A stretch of DNA of 64,000 nt from Daedaleopsis sinensis (GCA_033807695.1 CM066304.1:1426001-1490000); one strand, 5' to 3'; counted from the stretch's first letter, positions 11,176 to 23,661 are shown. Notes: a model not told the origin generated them from the sequence alone. Program-made: numbers and translations.

Positions 11176-12289
11176 TCACCGGAGCTTGATCGGCCGCTAG
11201 GACGGGGGAGCGGTCAGCGGTCAGCGGGCGGGCGGGTCGGGGTCGAGAGCGACAGGCAGACAGACAGACAGACACACCTGCAAGACCGCAGCCCACGCGA
11301 CGGCGACCTCCTGCAGCCGCTCCCGCAGCGCACGCCTGCAGACCTCGCAGGCGAGCGGCGCGGCGGTGTCCGGCTCGAGCGCAGATTGCAGCGCGTGTAT
11401 CGAGAGACCTGTGGGGCCCGACGCCCGACGCCCGACACACGTCGTCAGCGGCCGCCGCATACTCGGGGTGCGCACTCATCGTCCGTGCATGCATGTGCTC
11501 GCAGATCCGCACTCACCTGGCACGGTATCCCACGCGAGCTCCGCGCTCGCCCGCGCCCACGCCCGCTGCAGCGCCCTCTGCGGCGCGGCCCCGCACGCGG
11601 CCGTCGGCGGGTGCGTGTGCGGCGGGCGGAGGACGATCGCCTTGAGCGCCGCGCGGCGCATCTCGTGGCAGCGGAGGAGGCTCGCGAAGTAGCCCGCGCC
11701 CATCTTGCCGACGAGCGCGTCCGGGAGCGCGGCGGCGTCGAACGCGAGCAGGTGCGCGGACGCGGCGACCGCGGCGGCGGCCATGTGGTGCTGGCCCGCG
11801 AGCGCGTACGTCTCGAGCGGGCGGCGGGCGGCGTGCGCGAGCACGAGCTCGTAGAGCGGGGTGCGCGGGCCCGCGGCGAGCGTGTAGACGGCGACGCCGT
11901 ACTTGACGAGCGCGGCGAGCGCGAGGTCGACGGTCTCGAGCGGGGGCGCGAGGTGCAGCGCGGAGAGGCCGTACACGGCGTGCAGGACGATGCGGGTCGT
12001 GTCCGCGTCCTCTGGGACGTGGATGCTGGCGGGAGGGGGGGCGGCGGCGAGGGTCCCGGCCCAGGCGTTCGCGGAGGCGTTCAGGAGACGGCGGGAGTGG
12101 ACGTAGAACGGGGTGCGGTCGCTGCTGATGAGGACGACGTCCGGGGGGCCTTGCAGGTCGGAGTGGGAGGACGGGGCGGGGGGGCCTGCGTCCGGACATG
12201 GGTGCACGGACGCTGCCGGCTGCTGTTGACGACGAGAGATGTCAGCCTGGGTGCAACTGGCGGCTGCGAGCGCGCTGGGGACGTACCAT
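11176..12289 (-). CDS. BTB/POZ-like protein, paralogue 2 (286 aa)
   Basis: Complement of exons 12287-12289, 11517-12222, 11278-11408 and 11176-11196; all four phases agree and give 286 residues. The first exon is just the ATG followed by a GTACGT donor. The BTB-like domain starts GPPDVVLISSDRTPFYVHSRRLL and continues through IVLHAVYGLSALHLAP to AWDTVPG; a phase-1 intron with GTGAGT follows. The next exon reads GLSIHALQSAL then ACEVCRRALRERLQEVAVAWAAVLQ, carrying the CxxCR motif, and the short last exon is RPIKLR. The N-terminal 35 residues are Pro/Ser-rich and disordered. The 81-bp last intron contains a CTGT microsatellite. Of the four copies this one has the best supported complete model. 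Function is inferred only from the BTB fold. Confidence 0.82.
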
Positions 12290-13133
12290 GCTGGACCCGG
12301 TTGTCGAGGCTGCCGAGTTGTAGTGGGCGGTGGTGGTGGAGGAGGAGGAGAGGAGGAGGAGGGGGAGGGGGACAATGAGTAGCCACCGAGTGACTGCTCC
12401 AGCCTCCTCGGGCACTTGGCGTCCGCAGATCGAACGCACTAGTCCGCGCCTGCAAGTCGGGTGTGGCCCATAGGAGGCACAACGAGCGATACATGACGCG
12501 GGCGGACTGTCATCACCAGCCTCCATGGGAACCCCTTTCAAGTTTCCGACACTCTCGGCCAAGATCCCAACACGGACCGCATTGGGCACGGCCCAGAGGC
12601 TGCGGCCCGGAGGTCTATCGATCTCCAAGTTTGAAGTAGCCAGGCGGGTACTAGTACTCCGTGGCAAGCGCACTGATCATGCTGAGCTCTGCAGGCCCTG
12701 CAACTCATCCATATGTGGATGCAACATGTGCTCCGTCATGAACCGCATCAAGGGGTTTGGCCAGAACCGCTCATTAGTACCGGAGTCGCAGCAAGAAGAA
12801 GAAGAAGCATCTCACTTTCGGGGGAGAATGCCACTACATAGCGTCCGAGTCTTGGTTGGCTCATTCTCACATCCGACTCGGCCGCCTCTGTTCAAGGAAC
12901 GAGTAATCTCAGATGTGAGCCCTCCATTCAGACTTACAAAGTACTCGGCCTACTAATGCTCGCGAAGCCGCCGTGTCCGAGTCCATTGTGGCGCCTCTCG
13001 TGTATATCGAGCGTGATTCAGGTACTGAACGTTGGTATTGGCCCCCCTGAGTCGGCGGATGCACATTGCAGCGCGCTCACTACATGTCACACGTCACGCT
13101 TGTCACATCGCGCACTTCAAGAACGAACCGTCA
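12290..13133. other. Spacer between BTB-2 and Plavaka 1
   Basis: This spacer contains the probable promoter of BTB-2 with a CT/GGA-rich low-complexity tract at 12325-12373. No gene seen. Confidence 0.45.
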
Positions 13134-13171
13134 CATCACCAAAATTTCTCAAGGTTTTCATATATATCGGG
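13134..13171 (+). repeat. Left terminal inverted repeat of Plavaka 1
   Basis: This end matches the reverse complement of 22663-22699 with the first 24 bases identical (CATCACC, AAAATTTCTC, AAGGTTT) and a few later differences. Confidence 0.85.
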
Positions 13172-13899
13172 TGTTAGCAATGTCAATACATACCCCAAAA
13201 TGCGATGCCATTTATGCAGTCGGTCTGCAATGGTTAGCTTGTAATGTATACATAGAGAGTCCATAGCATCACACTTAAGACCGTCGGATACGAAGAAGGG
13301 TGTTCCCAGGCTGACATACCACTGTGAGTGTTCGGGTCTCACCTTGATGTATTCGAAACTCAATCCAAATCCAATGCGGTGCATTGCTAATCGCAAGATG
13401 CACTGTTATGATAACGGTGCATCTTGTGGTAATGCCACCAGTTCTCATCGCACATCAATAGATGCATCACGATCATACTATTCCCGGATGACACAAGCGG
13501 ACAATGCGAATGTACTATCATATAACGCTACACGAGGTTTGCTATACTACAGCGGTGGTTGGCAACGAGAACGGAAGTAGGAGCCAGAATTACAGAATCG
13601 CGAACACAGGAAGGACGTGACCGAGCGAGGGAGGGAGCGAGTGCTCGGACGGAGGAACATGGGACAGCAAGCGAGCGGAGGAATTAGCAAGGGGAGCAGG
13701 GCGACAGATCACAGCTTGGGAGAGGACGGAGCAGCTTCGAAGACAGAGATATCAGTGGGCACGGGAGTCGGCAACGTTGAAGCGAGAGGTTGACAAGTAG
13801 GCGAAGGACTGCGCAGCCGCGGCGACAGGTGAGCGACGGACAAAGATAGCGAGGGTACTGGCAGTGTCGACAAAGCGGGCGAGGAACGACACGTGAGGG

Positions 13900-16016
13900 C
13901 TAGTCGTCCTCGGCGTCATTCAACGCAGATAGTGGGCTACCGGGCTGGGACTCGAGGTCTGCATCTTCCTCGACACCGGCAGAGGGCCGTCGGGTGCTCG
14001 AGGAGGCCACCGGTTCATGGCTGTGCTCTGACTGATCAGCGGGCGGCGACACGGGCGTGCGATCCTTAGCACCCAAGACTTGTGCTGGGCTGTAGGTAGA
14101 TATAATCATGAGACACCGTAGACGCAGCTGCTATGATCCGGAAAAGAGGACGTACTCTAGTCCGGCCTTCATCGCGCGACGAACAGCCTTCTGGTAATCG
14201 CGAGCTTCCTCTGCGATGGTCTTGCGGCCTGGGTTAGCCTGCTCGGTACGGGGGACGATCCCGAATAGCTCCCTACAAATGCCACACGTCAGTAAGGTTC
14301 ACATGGAGACAACAGGCGTGAGGCGCGTACGTGTCCCACCATTCGAGCGTCTCTGACGCCCACAGCGACATAGGCTCCTCGAACAGGGTTACGATCTTGT
14401 CGAAGAAGTGGCTGTTGTTGAATTGAAGGTCGGTGATATTCCATTCGGCGGTGGTGAGTGCGTGACGAAGCTGTGGAAGGTTAGTACGGGTCACAGCGTG
14501 TACGCATGGATATGGGTAGAGCGGCGTACCAGGACGGCGACATATGCTAGCATCCGAGGGGTGACAGAGTCTATGTTGTACTTGTGGCTCAGGGGCGGCC
14601 TGCCCGGCGTGCTCTTGGCGCGGGCGCCGTCACGCTTGGCCGAAATTGGCCCAGTCCATAGCGATTGGACCATCTAGTACAGCGACGTAGAATTGTTAGA
14701 CAGGGCAGTGCACATACTAGGTGCGGCACGACATACCATTCTGAACATGTCGCTCTGCAGGAAGCCCGTCAGAGGGCCATGACGCTTGATTTCATTCGAA
14801 ACGGCGTCCAGGTCAAAGAGTACGATAGGCCAATCGTCCGACACGATCGTGATGTCGGACGTGGCGTCCTTGACCTTGTCGCAGAACCTGAACACAGTGA
14901 GCACAGCCTGATCAGCGAACACGGACATGGACTCACTTTTCCCAATCCTGCTTGAACTCGTGACGTAGCGGCGGAGGACAGAGCAGAAATCCCGTAACGA
15001 AGCCCTCCCAGCCACACTGCCATTTCTCAAGGTCGGAGGGGGGGTTTTCGAAATAGTCGGTCTTCGCGAGGTACTGCCATATGTGTTCGGTGACATGGTT
15101 GAAGTCAGTCGTGCGAGCCTTGCCAGCGTCGTGCTTGATCTAGATGCATGTTAGCGATTGAAATAGGGAGTTAGGAAGACGTACATAAGCAGCAAGGGTA
15201 TCAATATCGTCGTCGTCAAGAAGGGCGATGTCCGTGTCAAGGTCCGGCAAGAGGTTCAGTAGTGCGTTGTATTGGGACAGTAGCTCGCAGCGCTGATCGC
15301 ATGCGTCACGCCTGTGAAGGGAGCGGTGGGTATGGATATATGCGTCGAGTAAATTGTAAGTTTACCTCTCCTTCCTCTTGAGGAGTTGGGCTTCGTCGAG
15401 CTCCTCGTCTGAATCCGAGTCACTGTACATATCCTGCGAAAGGTCTGCATCCGGAAGCTCACGCGCTCGCCCTAACATGAGGGCTGCGAGTGGGTCGATA
15501 AAGGGGTTCACGATGCGGGGAATGAGTCTAGCTTGCTCGTGGTAGTTGTCAATGTCTTTGGAGACCCTGTAAACCTAGCGTAAGTATGCTATAGAGTGAG
15601 TATATGCGCGCATATACTCACTTGCGTGTTACGACATCTCGCTTCATAACCTCTAAGATCTTCTGCCACTTCGTCTTGCGCATGAGGGTTGCCTCGGCAG
15701 AGTCATCGTTGGCACGGGGACGTTTGCCCAGGCCCACGACATCAGATTGTGCGGGAGGAGGACCCTCGGAGGCGGGCTGTGGGATGGGAGCTACAGGTGT
15801 CGTACTTGCCGACAACGTGGGTGCGGACGAGGTCGTCGGTGCAGACGAGCTGCTCGGCGCGACCGCAGGTGCAGGCATCGTTGTAGTCGCAGGTGTCGAC
15901 TTTTTTGAGGGCTGAGCCTTCGACGACGGCGCTGGCCATCTCACTGTGGAAGGAGGCAATGTCCGACTCACTGACTGGACTGGTGTCCTTCGTTTGAGCT
16001 TGGTAGGCGGTCCCAT
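13900..16016 (-). CDS. Plavaka 1 companion protein (555 aa, nine exons)
   Basis: Complement of exons 15622-16016, 15366-15566, 15185-15311, 14937-15139, 14737-14887, 14530-14673, 14331-14470, 14156-14272 and 13900-14089. All eight introns are GT-AG, about 45-66 bp, and phases agree throughout, so the gene is intact. The N-terminal 110 residues are Pro/Ser/Thr-rich and disordered, followed by a helical part (TLMRKTKWQKILEVMKRD), an acidic patch (SDSDSDEELDE), and a folded core including WQCGWEGFVTGFLLCPP, DDWPIVLFDLDAVSNEIKR, LTGFLQSDMFRM, TPRMLAYVAVLLRHALT and SETLEWWDTELFGIVPR. From memory this resembles a family widespread in mushroom genomes and often labelled DUF6698; that number should be checked. 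No known catalytic motif. It is head-to-head with the transposase, so probably co-expressed. A TNPA-like helper role is inference. Confidence 0.8.
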
Positions 16017-16262
16017 GTGCGTAGCTGAGGAAGAACTTAGCAAGGAGGGGAGGAGATGGTGGTGGAGAGGGAAGAAGAGCGCTGAGGAATAGGACAGGTG
16101 CCATGTCTCGCTTTTATGGCTGAGCGCCCACCCTGTTTGTCCGGTCATGTGACCGCGTGAGCGCTGGTCCTAAAGCGTCAGACTAGGACGTTGTCCTTCG
16201 ACAGTGTTGACTCAACGTTGAACTGGTTGCGCGTCCGAGACTCCTCGCCTGCCTCTCTCGTT
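16017..16262. promoter_or_regulatory. Bidirectional promoter gap of Plavaka 1
   Basis: This 246 bp separates the start codons of the companion (minus) and transposase (plus) genes. No other gene fits. It presumably holds both promoters. Plavaka 2 has the same arrangement with a 252-bp gap. Confidence 0.6.
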
Positions 16263-18867
16263 ATGGTCGACAAGTGCCTGGGGTGCGAGGAGGACCTACC
16301 CGTCGACTCCCGTGCTCGAGGTCAGCACAATCGCCGCTGTGCGAACAGGAAGAAGCTGGGCCTGACCTTGCGCGCACGGCAGGCAGAGCAAGCACGCGAG
16401 CGCAAACTCCGGGAGCAGGAAAGGATTGAAAGAGAGCTTGTGGCATATGCTTCTCAGGTTGGGCAGATGGTGCGTTGGCTACTCCAATCGACACATTGAT
16501 GAGGCTACTAACCTCGTTACTCCATCGGTTCTGCAGGAAGTTCTGGCCGTCAATGCCGACGTTCTAGCGGTGGACCAGCCTCTGCCGCCACCACCCGAGG
16601 CCCCTCAAGTTAGCAGCAGGGGGCGAATTCGGAAGTCCATCGCGAAATTCAAGGACTACCTGCCTACCTCATACGCTGGCCCCTCCACACCACGTATCGC
16701 GTCGAACACCGCGGAACACCATCGCGAGCCATCGCCAGCAGAGTCCCTAGCTGTCCAAGCTGATCCTGACGTTCCGCATATCATGGCAGATGAACGAAGT
16801 CCCTCCCCTCCTCATCACGCACCTTCACCGGTCTCCTCACCGGTCTCCAATACTTCCGCGGACCCCACCGGACCTGCCTACTCCTGCGACACGCCAGAAC
16901 CACAACCATCTGATAGCTGGGTCAAGCACACCTCTTCGACCGATACTTTTGGGCTCTACCGCGCTTTTCCTGTCAAACCGAGACGTGATCCGGATGAAGA
17001 AGACCCATCCCTCCGATCACTGTGCGACCCCACTGTGTTTATGTGGCATGAGGAGGGCCGTGGACGTGCATCCATCGCTCGTGACAGCAACACTCCTGAA
17101 GGGGACAACCCGCCGTCTGCGGTTGACCCGGACGGCGGTGACACTTCCGAATCTCCCGCACCGTACGCCCCGTTCCCCAATGTATCTACCTTCGACATGC
17201 TGTACTGGCAAAACAACGACTCGATTACGAAGTCCAACACTCAAGTGAATCTCCTCGCGCGAGGCGTGCTGCAAGAACCGGGTTTTGATATCACACATCT
17301 CCAACACTTCGACGCCGCGCGCGAAGTCAAGCGGCTCGACGAGTACGTTGAGGTCGACGACAGCTCACCATTGTCGGCCAAGGACGGCTGGATTAGAGGC
17401 TCGGTCCACGTCAGACTACCTAAAGAGGGGACGTGCTACGCGTCGGAGGAAGACGCACCCACATTCACTATCGAGGACGTATGGCACCGTTCACTGCCCC
17501 AGGTCATCCGGGCCGCCCTTCAGCAACCAGGGATGAAGACGTGGCATATGCTCCCACACAAACTATTCGCAACTCGTCTCCCCCGGCACCCAGCGACATG
17601 TTCGACGTCAACATCCACTCCCCACCCGTCGCCAAGCCCGCAATCCCAGTCTTCTTCCACGACTTGTTCGTCAGTCTCCTCCGCATCATCCTCCGACTCT
17701 GAGTCGAGTTCCGAGTCATCATCCTCTGACTCTGAGTCGAGTTCCGACCCCTCCAGCTCCGCGCGGTCGTCGTCTGGCGATGATGAAGAAGGCATCCGCG
17801 TACGCACTGAAATATATAATTCAGACGCCGCTATCGAGGAGTATGACCGCCTACTAGAGCAACCACGACAAGAAGGCGACCTAGAAGACCTCGAATACTC
17901 TATGACCATGCTCTGTTGGTATTCCGACTCTACCCGTCTTACCAATTTCGGCCCTGCTAGCATGTGGCCCTTGTACAATTACTTTGGCAATCAAAGCAAA
18001 TACGAGCGCGGGCGTCCTTCGCTGCACCCCGCCCATCACCTTGCCTACATACCTTCGGTGTGTCTCGTATTATTCAAATGCCACTAGCTACACTGTTACT
18101 CACTCCGCATGTCTTCGCAGCTACCCGATACCATACAGGATGTGTATACGCAGATCTACGGCATCCCAGCGACCGCTGCAGTTCTCACGTTTCTCAAACG
18201 CGAGCTCATGCAAGCTATAATCCTCCTCATTTTCGATACCGACAACTTCATGTACATTTACGTACACGGTCAGATCATCGATTGCGGCGACGGTGTCCGG
18301 CGTCGGGACTTCCCTCGGTTCTTCATTTGGAGCGCGGTGTTGGGCCTCCTCTCGGCCCAAGCATGCACGGAGCTCTATTACACCCCCGACATCACACCGG
18401 TACATCGCCGACACCATCGCCGACAGCAGCCCGATAAACCTCACTTCACACACCTTCCCCTCCTATTCCTATCCACATGGTCTACCAGCAGTGCACCCCC
18501 GACGCTCCCCTTGCATCGGCGCAGCACCGAGATTCAGTGGCCGACAGTAGTATCACCGACATCGGCACCCACCAGACAGGTTCGGCGGTCTGCGCAGACA
18601 ACTCGGCCGAGGGCTGTTCGGCGATGTGCAGGGCACAGCCACTATGGGTCTAGAGCTATAGACACAGGCCTCTGGGTCTCGGCCCGGTATCTCCAGCAGT
18701 ATCACGTGTTCGGCGGTATGCCGATGCATCGGAGATCAGTAGCTTAGTTGTGGTCTGTATATCTTTAGAGTAGGTGCCTCAGGAATGAAGCTCCCTCTTG
18801 GCCCCGGCAGTGTTCAGTTCTCAGTGATGCTAGCAGGGTCTAGACTTCTTGCCGATGCCTTTTCCAT

Positions 18868-18993
18868 CGCCGACATCGGGTTTCCACTCGCCGACATCGG
18901 GTTTCCACTCGCCGACATCGGGTTTCCACTCGCCGACATCGGGTTTCCACTCGCCGACATCGGGTTTCCACTCGCCGACATCGGGTTTCCACT
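18868..18993 (+). repeat. 21-bp tandem repeat, six copies
   Basis: Six near-identical units of CGCCGACATCGGGTTTCCAC plus T lie end to end without spacers, followed by a partial unit. Confidence 0.95.
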
Positions 18994-19060
18994 CGCCGAC
19001 ACTGTGCGCTTATCGGCGCTCTTCTTATGCCTGACTCTTTATTGCACATACTGCCATCCC

Positions 19061-19342
19061 TTCCCCGACGCTTCCCCCGACACTTTCCCCGATGGTTTCC
19101 CCGATACGTTCCCCGACGCTTCCCCCGACGCTTTCCCCGATGGTTTCCCCGATACGTTCCCCGACGCTTCCCTCGACGCTTTCCCCGATGGTCTCCCCGA
19201 TACGTTCCCCGACGCCTTCCCCGATGGTTTCACCGACGCTTTCCCCGACGCTTCCCCCGATGGTTCCCCCGATGCTCACCCCGATGCACTCCCTGATATG
19301 TTCCCCGATGCACTCCCCGACACGTTCCCTGACGCACTCCCC
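19061..19342 (+). repeat. 12-bp degenerate tandem repeat
   Basis: About 23 units of the form TTCCCCGAYNNN (for example TTCCCCGATGGT, TTCCCCGACGCT) run through the segment. The repeats sit inside the LTR-like insertion. Confidence 0.9.
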
Positions 19343-22300
19343 GCAGGGCTCGCCAGTGGCCTTTCGGCGCTCTGCGCACTCTTCGTCGATGGTTTGATGC
19401 TTGCCTGGTGCGTTGCCCTGGTTGGGAATCAGCTGGACTCCCTCCTTCTTTTGTTTTCCTGTGGTCTTTTGGTTGGGTACAGCCTTAGATCTACAGTAGA
19501 CGCATCAGCGGACTATGTGGAGAAGTGAGTCATCTGTAATATGGTTCGTGATCTATGTTTTAATATCAACTGCACCTCAGAGTGCTTCTCGCCTGCATCA
19601 AATACCTTGCACGGTGTCACTGTCCGCGCTGCCGCATCAACAAAGACCACACAATTCAGATGGGCACCCAGGTAGACATCTTCCGCCGAAACAAGCTCCG
19701 TGAGGACAATGAAGATGTTGTACACCGAATCACCCTCGCGCGCCGCTGGATCTTTGAGGAAGGCATGCCACTCACTAGCGTATATCTTGATCGTCTCCTC
19801 GGCGACCTCTCCCTCACGCCCACACGGGTGCGTAGTACTTGTACGCGCACGAGAGCGTGAGGTCTTCACTAACTTATTATTAGAGTGCGATCTCCATGCG
19901 TCTACGCGAGCACGGGGTCAACTTCTACTCACTCTTTGTTCCAGACTTCCTACACGAGTTCGAACTCGGTGTATGGAAATCTATATTCACTCATTTCATG
20001 CGTATACTGTACGCTGCAGGGGGCGATCGTATTCAAGAATTCAACAAACGGTGGGCGCATCACTGTACAAGGATAGCTGTGATCGAATGTCTTTAACCAT
20101 AGCTCCCACAGCTTCCGGCAAGTCCCGACTTTTGGACGGTCAACCATCCGCCATTTCTCGACCAACGTGTCCGACCAAGGGAAGCTTGCTGCTCGCGATT
20201 ATGAAGACCGGCTTCAGGTACGTGATCTTAAATCACCTGGTGCGCGCACCGTTCCTGAAATGTGATGCAGTGTTTCATACCTGTTTGGGAGGCCCTTCTC
20301 CCTTCTGTCGACGACCGCATCACCACGGACCTCACATTCGACCTTTGTATGTTTCTTTCGCTGGGAAAGCTCCGGAGTCACATCCCCGACACTCTGGACT
20401 CCCTCGACGATGCTGCGGTTGCGATCGGGAGCAGTGTTCGCAAATTCGCCAAGAAGACTTGCGAGAAGTACGAAACCGTTGAGCTACCGCGTGAAGCTGC
20501 TGCGCGGGGCCGTCGTGAGGCTCGCCTGACTGCAAAGGGGAAGAACACGCAGGGAAAGCCATCAGCTGCTCGCAATCGGAAGACGTTCAATCCGAAGACG
20601 TACAAATTACACGCACTGATGGACTACGGCTGTACCTGTCGTATGTATGGACCAACTGACAACACCTCCACGCAGACGGTAAGTGCACGAGACCTAATAC
20701 CGTGGCTTGGGAACCTAATGATGGGACTCGCAGGGTGAATGCGAGCACTGTCGTATCAAGCGTCTGTACGAGCGCACCAACAAACACAAGCACGTAGCGC
20801 AAATTGCATACCACGCTCGCCGTGGAGACAAGTTACATATCATCAAAGGGCGCGTAAATGAATGGCGGGCCAAGCTCCGCGTGAAGAAATTTCAAGACTC
20901 CATACCTTCACGCAAGCGTCCTCGCGAGGAAGAACCCCATGAAGTCGCTAACACGTTCGCGCCACGCCCTCCGAAGCCTCATGTCCCAGTCCGGATGCCT
21001 GGCGATCCCGCTCAGGATGTTGTGGGCTGCCTCCCCGAGCTGCATTACCATATCGCCGAATCACGCCGTAATCCGATCAACATCGCGAACTGGACCTTCG
21101 AGAATAAAGATGATCCCGCGCTGAAGGTGAGTGTTATGTCCTACCATGACGCGCTGTGGTTATGGCGTGCCTGTATCATTCGGCAACTGTAACTAACCCG
21201 TTCATCTTTGAAGGGGTTCTTGCTCAATCTGCAAAACCATATCCTCGGACAACTATCTGCCCGCTTTGGCCCCATGTATACATCAGAGGAAGAGCAAGCC
21301 CAGGCCGAGTTCTCCTTCTCCGACCGTTCGCGACTCGTCATCCACCAGGGCCGCATGTATCCTCATCAAATTCTACGCCTCAACTATACTACGTATGATC
21401 TTCGCCGCAGTCAGGACATTATTAACCCTCGCACACATGGTGACATCATGTTGCTATCTGGCATTGATCCAGACACCGACGGCAGCTCTTCGAACCACGG
21501 ATATGAGTACGCGCGCGTAATCAAGATCTTCCACGTCAATGTCCGCCTCCAGGGCTCCGACATGAACACGTTCGAGCGAATGGACGTACTCTTCGTCCGG
21601 TGGTTTCGACTCGATCACTCTGTGCCTGCAGGTTTCAAGGCGAAGCGGCTTTACCGCCTCGAATTCACGCCTCCTGGTGACAGCGATCTGATGTTTGGGT
21701 TCGTGGACCCCTCTGATGTCGTCCGGGCTTCCCACATTATCCCCGCTTTCGCCCATGGCCGCACGCATGAACTCCTCGGCCCGTCGCTTGCTCGCAATGT
21801 CGCTGGGCAGTCATCTGCAGATGATACTGAGCACACTGACTTCCGATACCACTACGTAAACTTGTAAGTGGTGTACTCTTTTGGGTATGACTCTAACTGA
21901 CCTGGAATCGTCACAATCTAGTTTCGCCGACCGTGACATCTTCATGCGCTACTACGGAGGTGGCGTTGGACACCGTGGTGATGCACGATCCAAAGCTTGC
22001 GACACCGCTGCCGACGACGAGGATATCGAGTCTGAGTGGCAGGATATTGACCCGGAGCTCGCAGATCTCGCTCAGGAACAGGCCGCCGAGGAGGAGCGGG
22101 CTCGCCAGGTTGCACAGCAGCCGGATGCCATCCTCTGACTCGTTCCCGAGGTCGCGGCGTGTGCAGGTGGTGTGCGCGCGGCGATTTTTGAGGAGGCTAA
22201 GCGCAGAATGGCTGGAGTGGGGGTAGACGATGGTCATCGCGATGACTCAGGAGCCGAGGACGAGGATGCTCTTGATGATGGCGACGAAGAGGCCTATGGT

Positions 22301-22662
22301 GGCATGCGAGTAGAACTCGAACTTGGGGAAGAGCCCTTTGGACCACTAGACGAATACGCACTTGAGGGCTACGCACCCCCGTAGCCAGCCTCACTCACTC
22401 AGGACCGCCATCTGGTACATGCTGACGATGCAATGTTGTGTATTGTGGTACATTACAAATGCATCCTATGTATTGCAATACATTGCCGATGTAAATAAGT
22501 CCCCCGCATTGCATCCCATAACCGCCCAGTGGGATGCAATGTATTGCAAACATGCCCAAGGCACCGAATGATATGCAAATCACCCCAACGTCCCCGACAC
22601 ATTTCCAGCTCCTTCCGAACAATCTTATTGCACTTTGCGGTATCTCATACACTACGTACAGT

Positions 22663-22699
22663 CCCATATATCTGCAAACCTTGAGAAATTTTGGTGATG
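22663..22699 (-). repeat. Right terminal inverted repeat of Plavaka 1
   Basis: This is the reverse complement partner of 13134-13171. It ends ...GGTGATG followed by CA. Confidence 0.85.
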
Positions 22700-23661
22700 C
22701 AGTAGCCTCGTGTTGGCGGCCTCGTGCCTCCGACGAGTCCCCTACTTGGTCGGTCCTGTCTATGCTGTTAACGTGCCCGCTCAGACTGCTGGTATGGCGA
22801 CCATCGACGATAGGTACTATACCCCTCGTAAGGCTAGTCTCAATCTAGTATCACGGTCACTGAACGTTGAACGTTGAACGTTGAATGACGACCGTTGAAC
22901 CGAACCTCAAAGCCCTTCGTGCTCAGGCTGGCTCCTCCAGTGGTTCAATCTCAAGAGCGGTGGGTCCGCGACTTTCTCAGGCAGAGTCCAGCTCCGCTTC
23001 GAGTCGCAACGCACCGTGGCTGCGGGACGGGTCTGGGCTAGCCACATTAATGGCTTCGGATCCGGAGTTCACGCTTCAGACCCCGCGGGCCCTCGTTCCA
23101 TAGCTCCAAGAAACATGCCCCATCTCTCGAGCGGTCTCATAACATAAGTACTGCTCACCGGTGACCGCGGCGGCGGCTAGCCATACGAGATCTCCACGCC
23201 GAACTTCGCCTCTTCGACGCAGTGCAGTGTCCGGACTCTGGGACCGTGTGTGTCGACAACTTACAAGCGATCGGGGCCAAACTCGGACGTTGTGTTCATG
23301 GATCATTGCACGCGACAGCTATGGTACATCGCATATGGAGGGCGCGGGCCCAGGTGAGATGCGGGGACAGGAGGGAAAAGAGGGAAGAGGTATGTCAAAC
23401 TTGAATACGTAGTGCTACAATCGCATGCGGGCCCGGGGAAAGAGACGCGGATGCGGGGTCGAAGACTCGAAGGAGCCCAGAGCGGATGCGGGGAAGCAAG
23501 CAGAGATGCAAGGAGCCGGAGCGGACGCGGATGCGGATGCGGATGGAGGACGAACGCATGCGGGGAGCTTGAAGCTTGAAGCTTGAAGCCTGGAGGAGGA
23601 GGGCGCGTGCATGCGGGAGAAGGAGAAGGAGAAGGAGAACGGCATCGCACGCGCACGCCGT
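22700..23661. other. Spacer between Plavaka 1 and BTB-3
   Basis: This stretch carries a short tandem repeat TGAACGT at 22860-22885 and a purine-rich tract (GGATGCGG/GGAGAAGG) at 23420-23640. No supported gene. Confidence 0.5.

Larger units (their letters stand above)
18338..19507. mobile_element. LTR-like insertion (probable solo LTR) in transposase 1
   Basis: The segment begins TGTTGGGCC and ends GCATCA, so it has TG...CA ends, and is flanked by a 4-bp duplication GCGG (18334-18337 and 19508-19511). Removing it with one GCGG restores the transposase frame (WSA|DYVEK). Size 1170 bp, no gag or pol, so a solo LTR is the simplest reading. It contains two minisatellites. Its long plus-strand reading frame is made only of those repeats. 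Confidence 0.7.
16263..22384 (+). pseudogene. Plavaka transposase 1, disrupted
   Basis: Exons 16263-16469, 16537-18057, 18121-18337 + 19512-19524 (split by the insertion at 18338-19507), 19581-19827, 19884-20050, 20112-20217, 20271-20678, 20734-21126, 21214-21863 and 21922-22384; phases agree at every junction. The N-terminus has a C-x2-C-x13-H-x3-C zinc-binding pattern (CLGCEE...GQHNRRC). Diagnostic Plavaka segments follow: TDTFGLYRAFP, SDSTRLTNFGPASMWPLY, AHHLAYIPS, FLKRELMQAI, LLACIKYLARCHCPRC, FVPDFLHEFELGVWKS, YKLHALMDYG, LRLNYTTYDLRR, DVLFVRWF, and FADRDIFMRYYGGGVGH. A Ser/Asp/Glu repeat lies before GIRVRTEIYNSDA. Two lesions: a 1170-bp insertion after FIWSA, and an in-frame TGA at 22136-22138, after which the same frame continues for 81 more residues to EYALEGYAPP. 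With both lesions removed it would be about 1460 residues. Confidence 0.88.
13134..22699. mobile_element. Plavaka-type DNA transposon 1 (9566 bp)
   Basis: Terminal inverted repeats of about 37 bp bound the element. The left end 13134-13171 starts CATCACCAAAATTTCTCAAG, and the right end 22663-22699, reverse-complemented, starts with the same 20 bases and then differs at a few positions. It is flanked by CA on both sides (13132-13133, 22700-22701), a probable 2-bp target duplication. Inside are a minus-strand companion gene (13900-16016), a 246-bp head-to-head promoter gap, and a plus-strand transposase (16263-22384) broken by an LTR-like insertion. The ends are also rich in words around TGCAATGTATTG, mostly on the right. 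The Plavaka assignment rests on the transposase sequence; the group is placed with CACTA/CMC-like transposons. The element sits between BTB paralogues 2 and 3. Confidence 0.85.

Noticed and set aside
11386..12378. 330-codon plus-strand frame opposite BTB-2
   Set aside because: Arg/Gly-rich antisense product of high-GC coding DNA; the minus strand matches the other BTB copies with consistent splicing.
18868..18993. CRISPR-like array
   Set aside because: The units are contiguous with no spacers, in a eukaryotic genome.
18337..19508. Reading the insert in transposase 1 as a giant GT...AG intron
   Set aside because: The insert does begin GT and end AG in one alignment, but splicing there shifts the frame, whereas removal of 1170 bp plus the 4-bp duplication restores it.
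18785..19528. 247-codon frame encoding GFPLADI and FPD repeats
   Set aside because: Produced by the minisatellites within the LTR-like insert; no start context, and all frames through the repeats are open.
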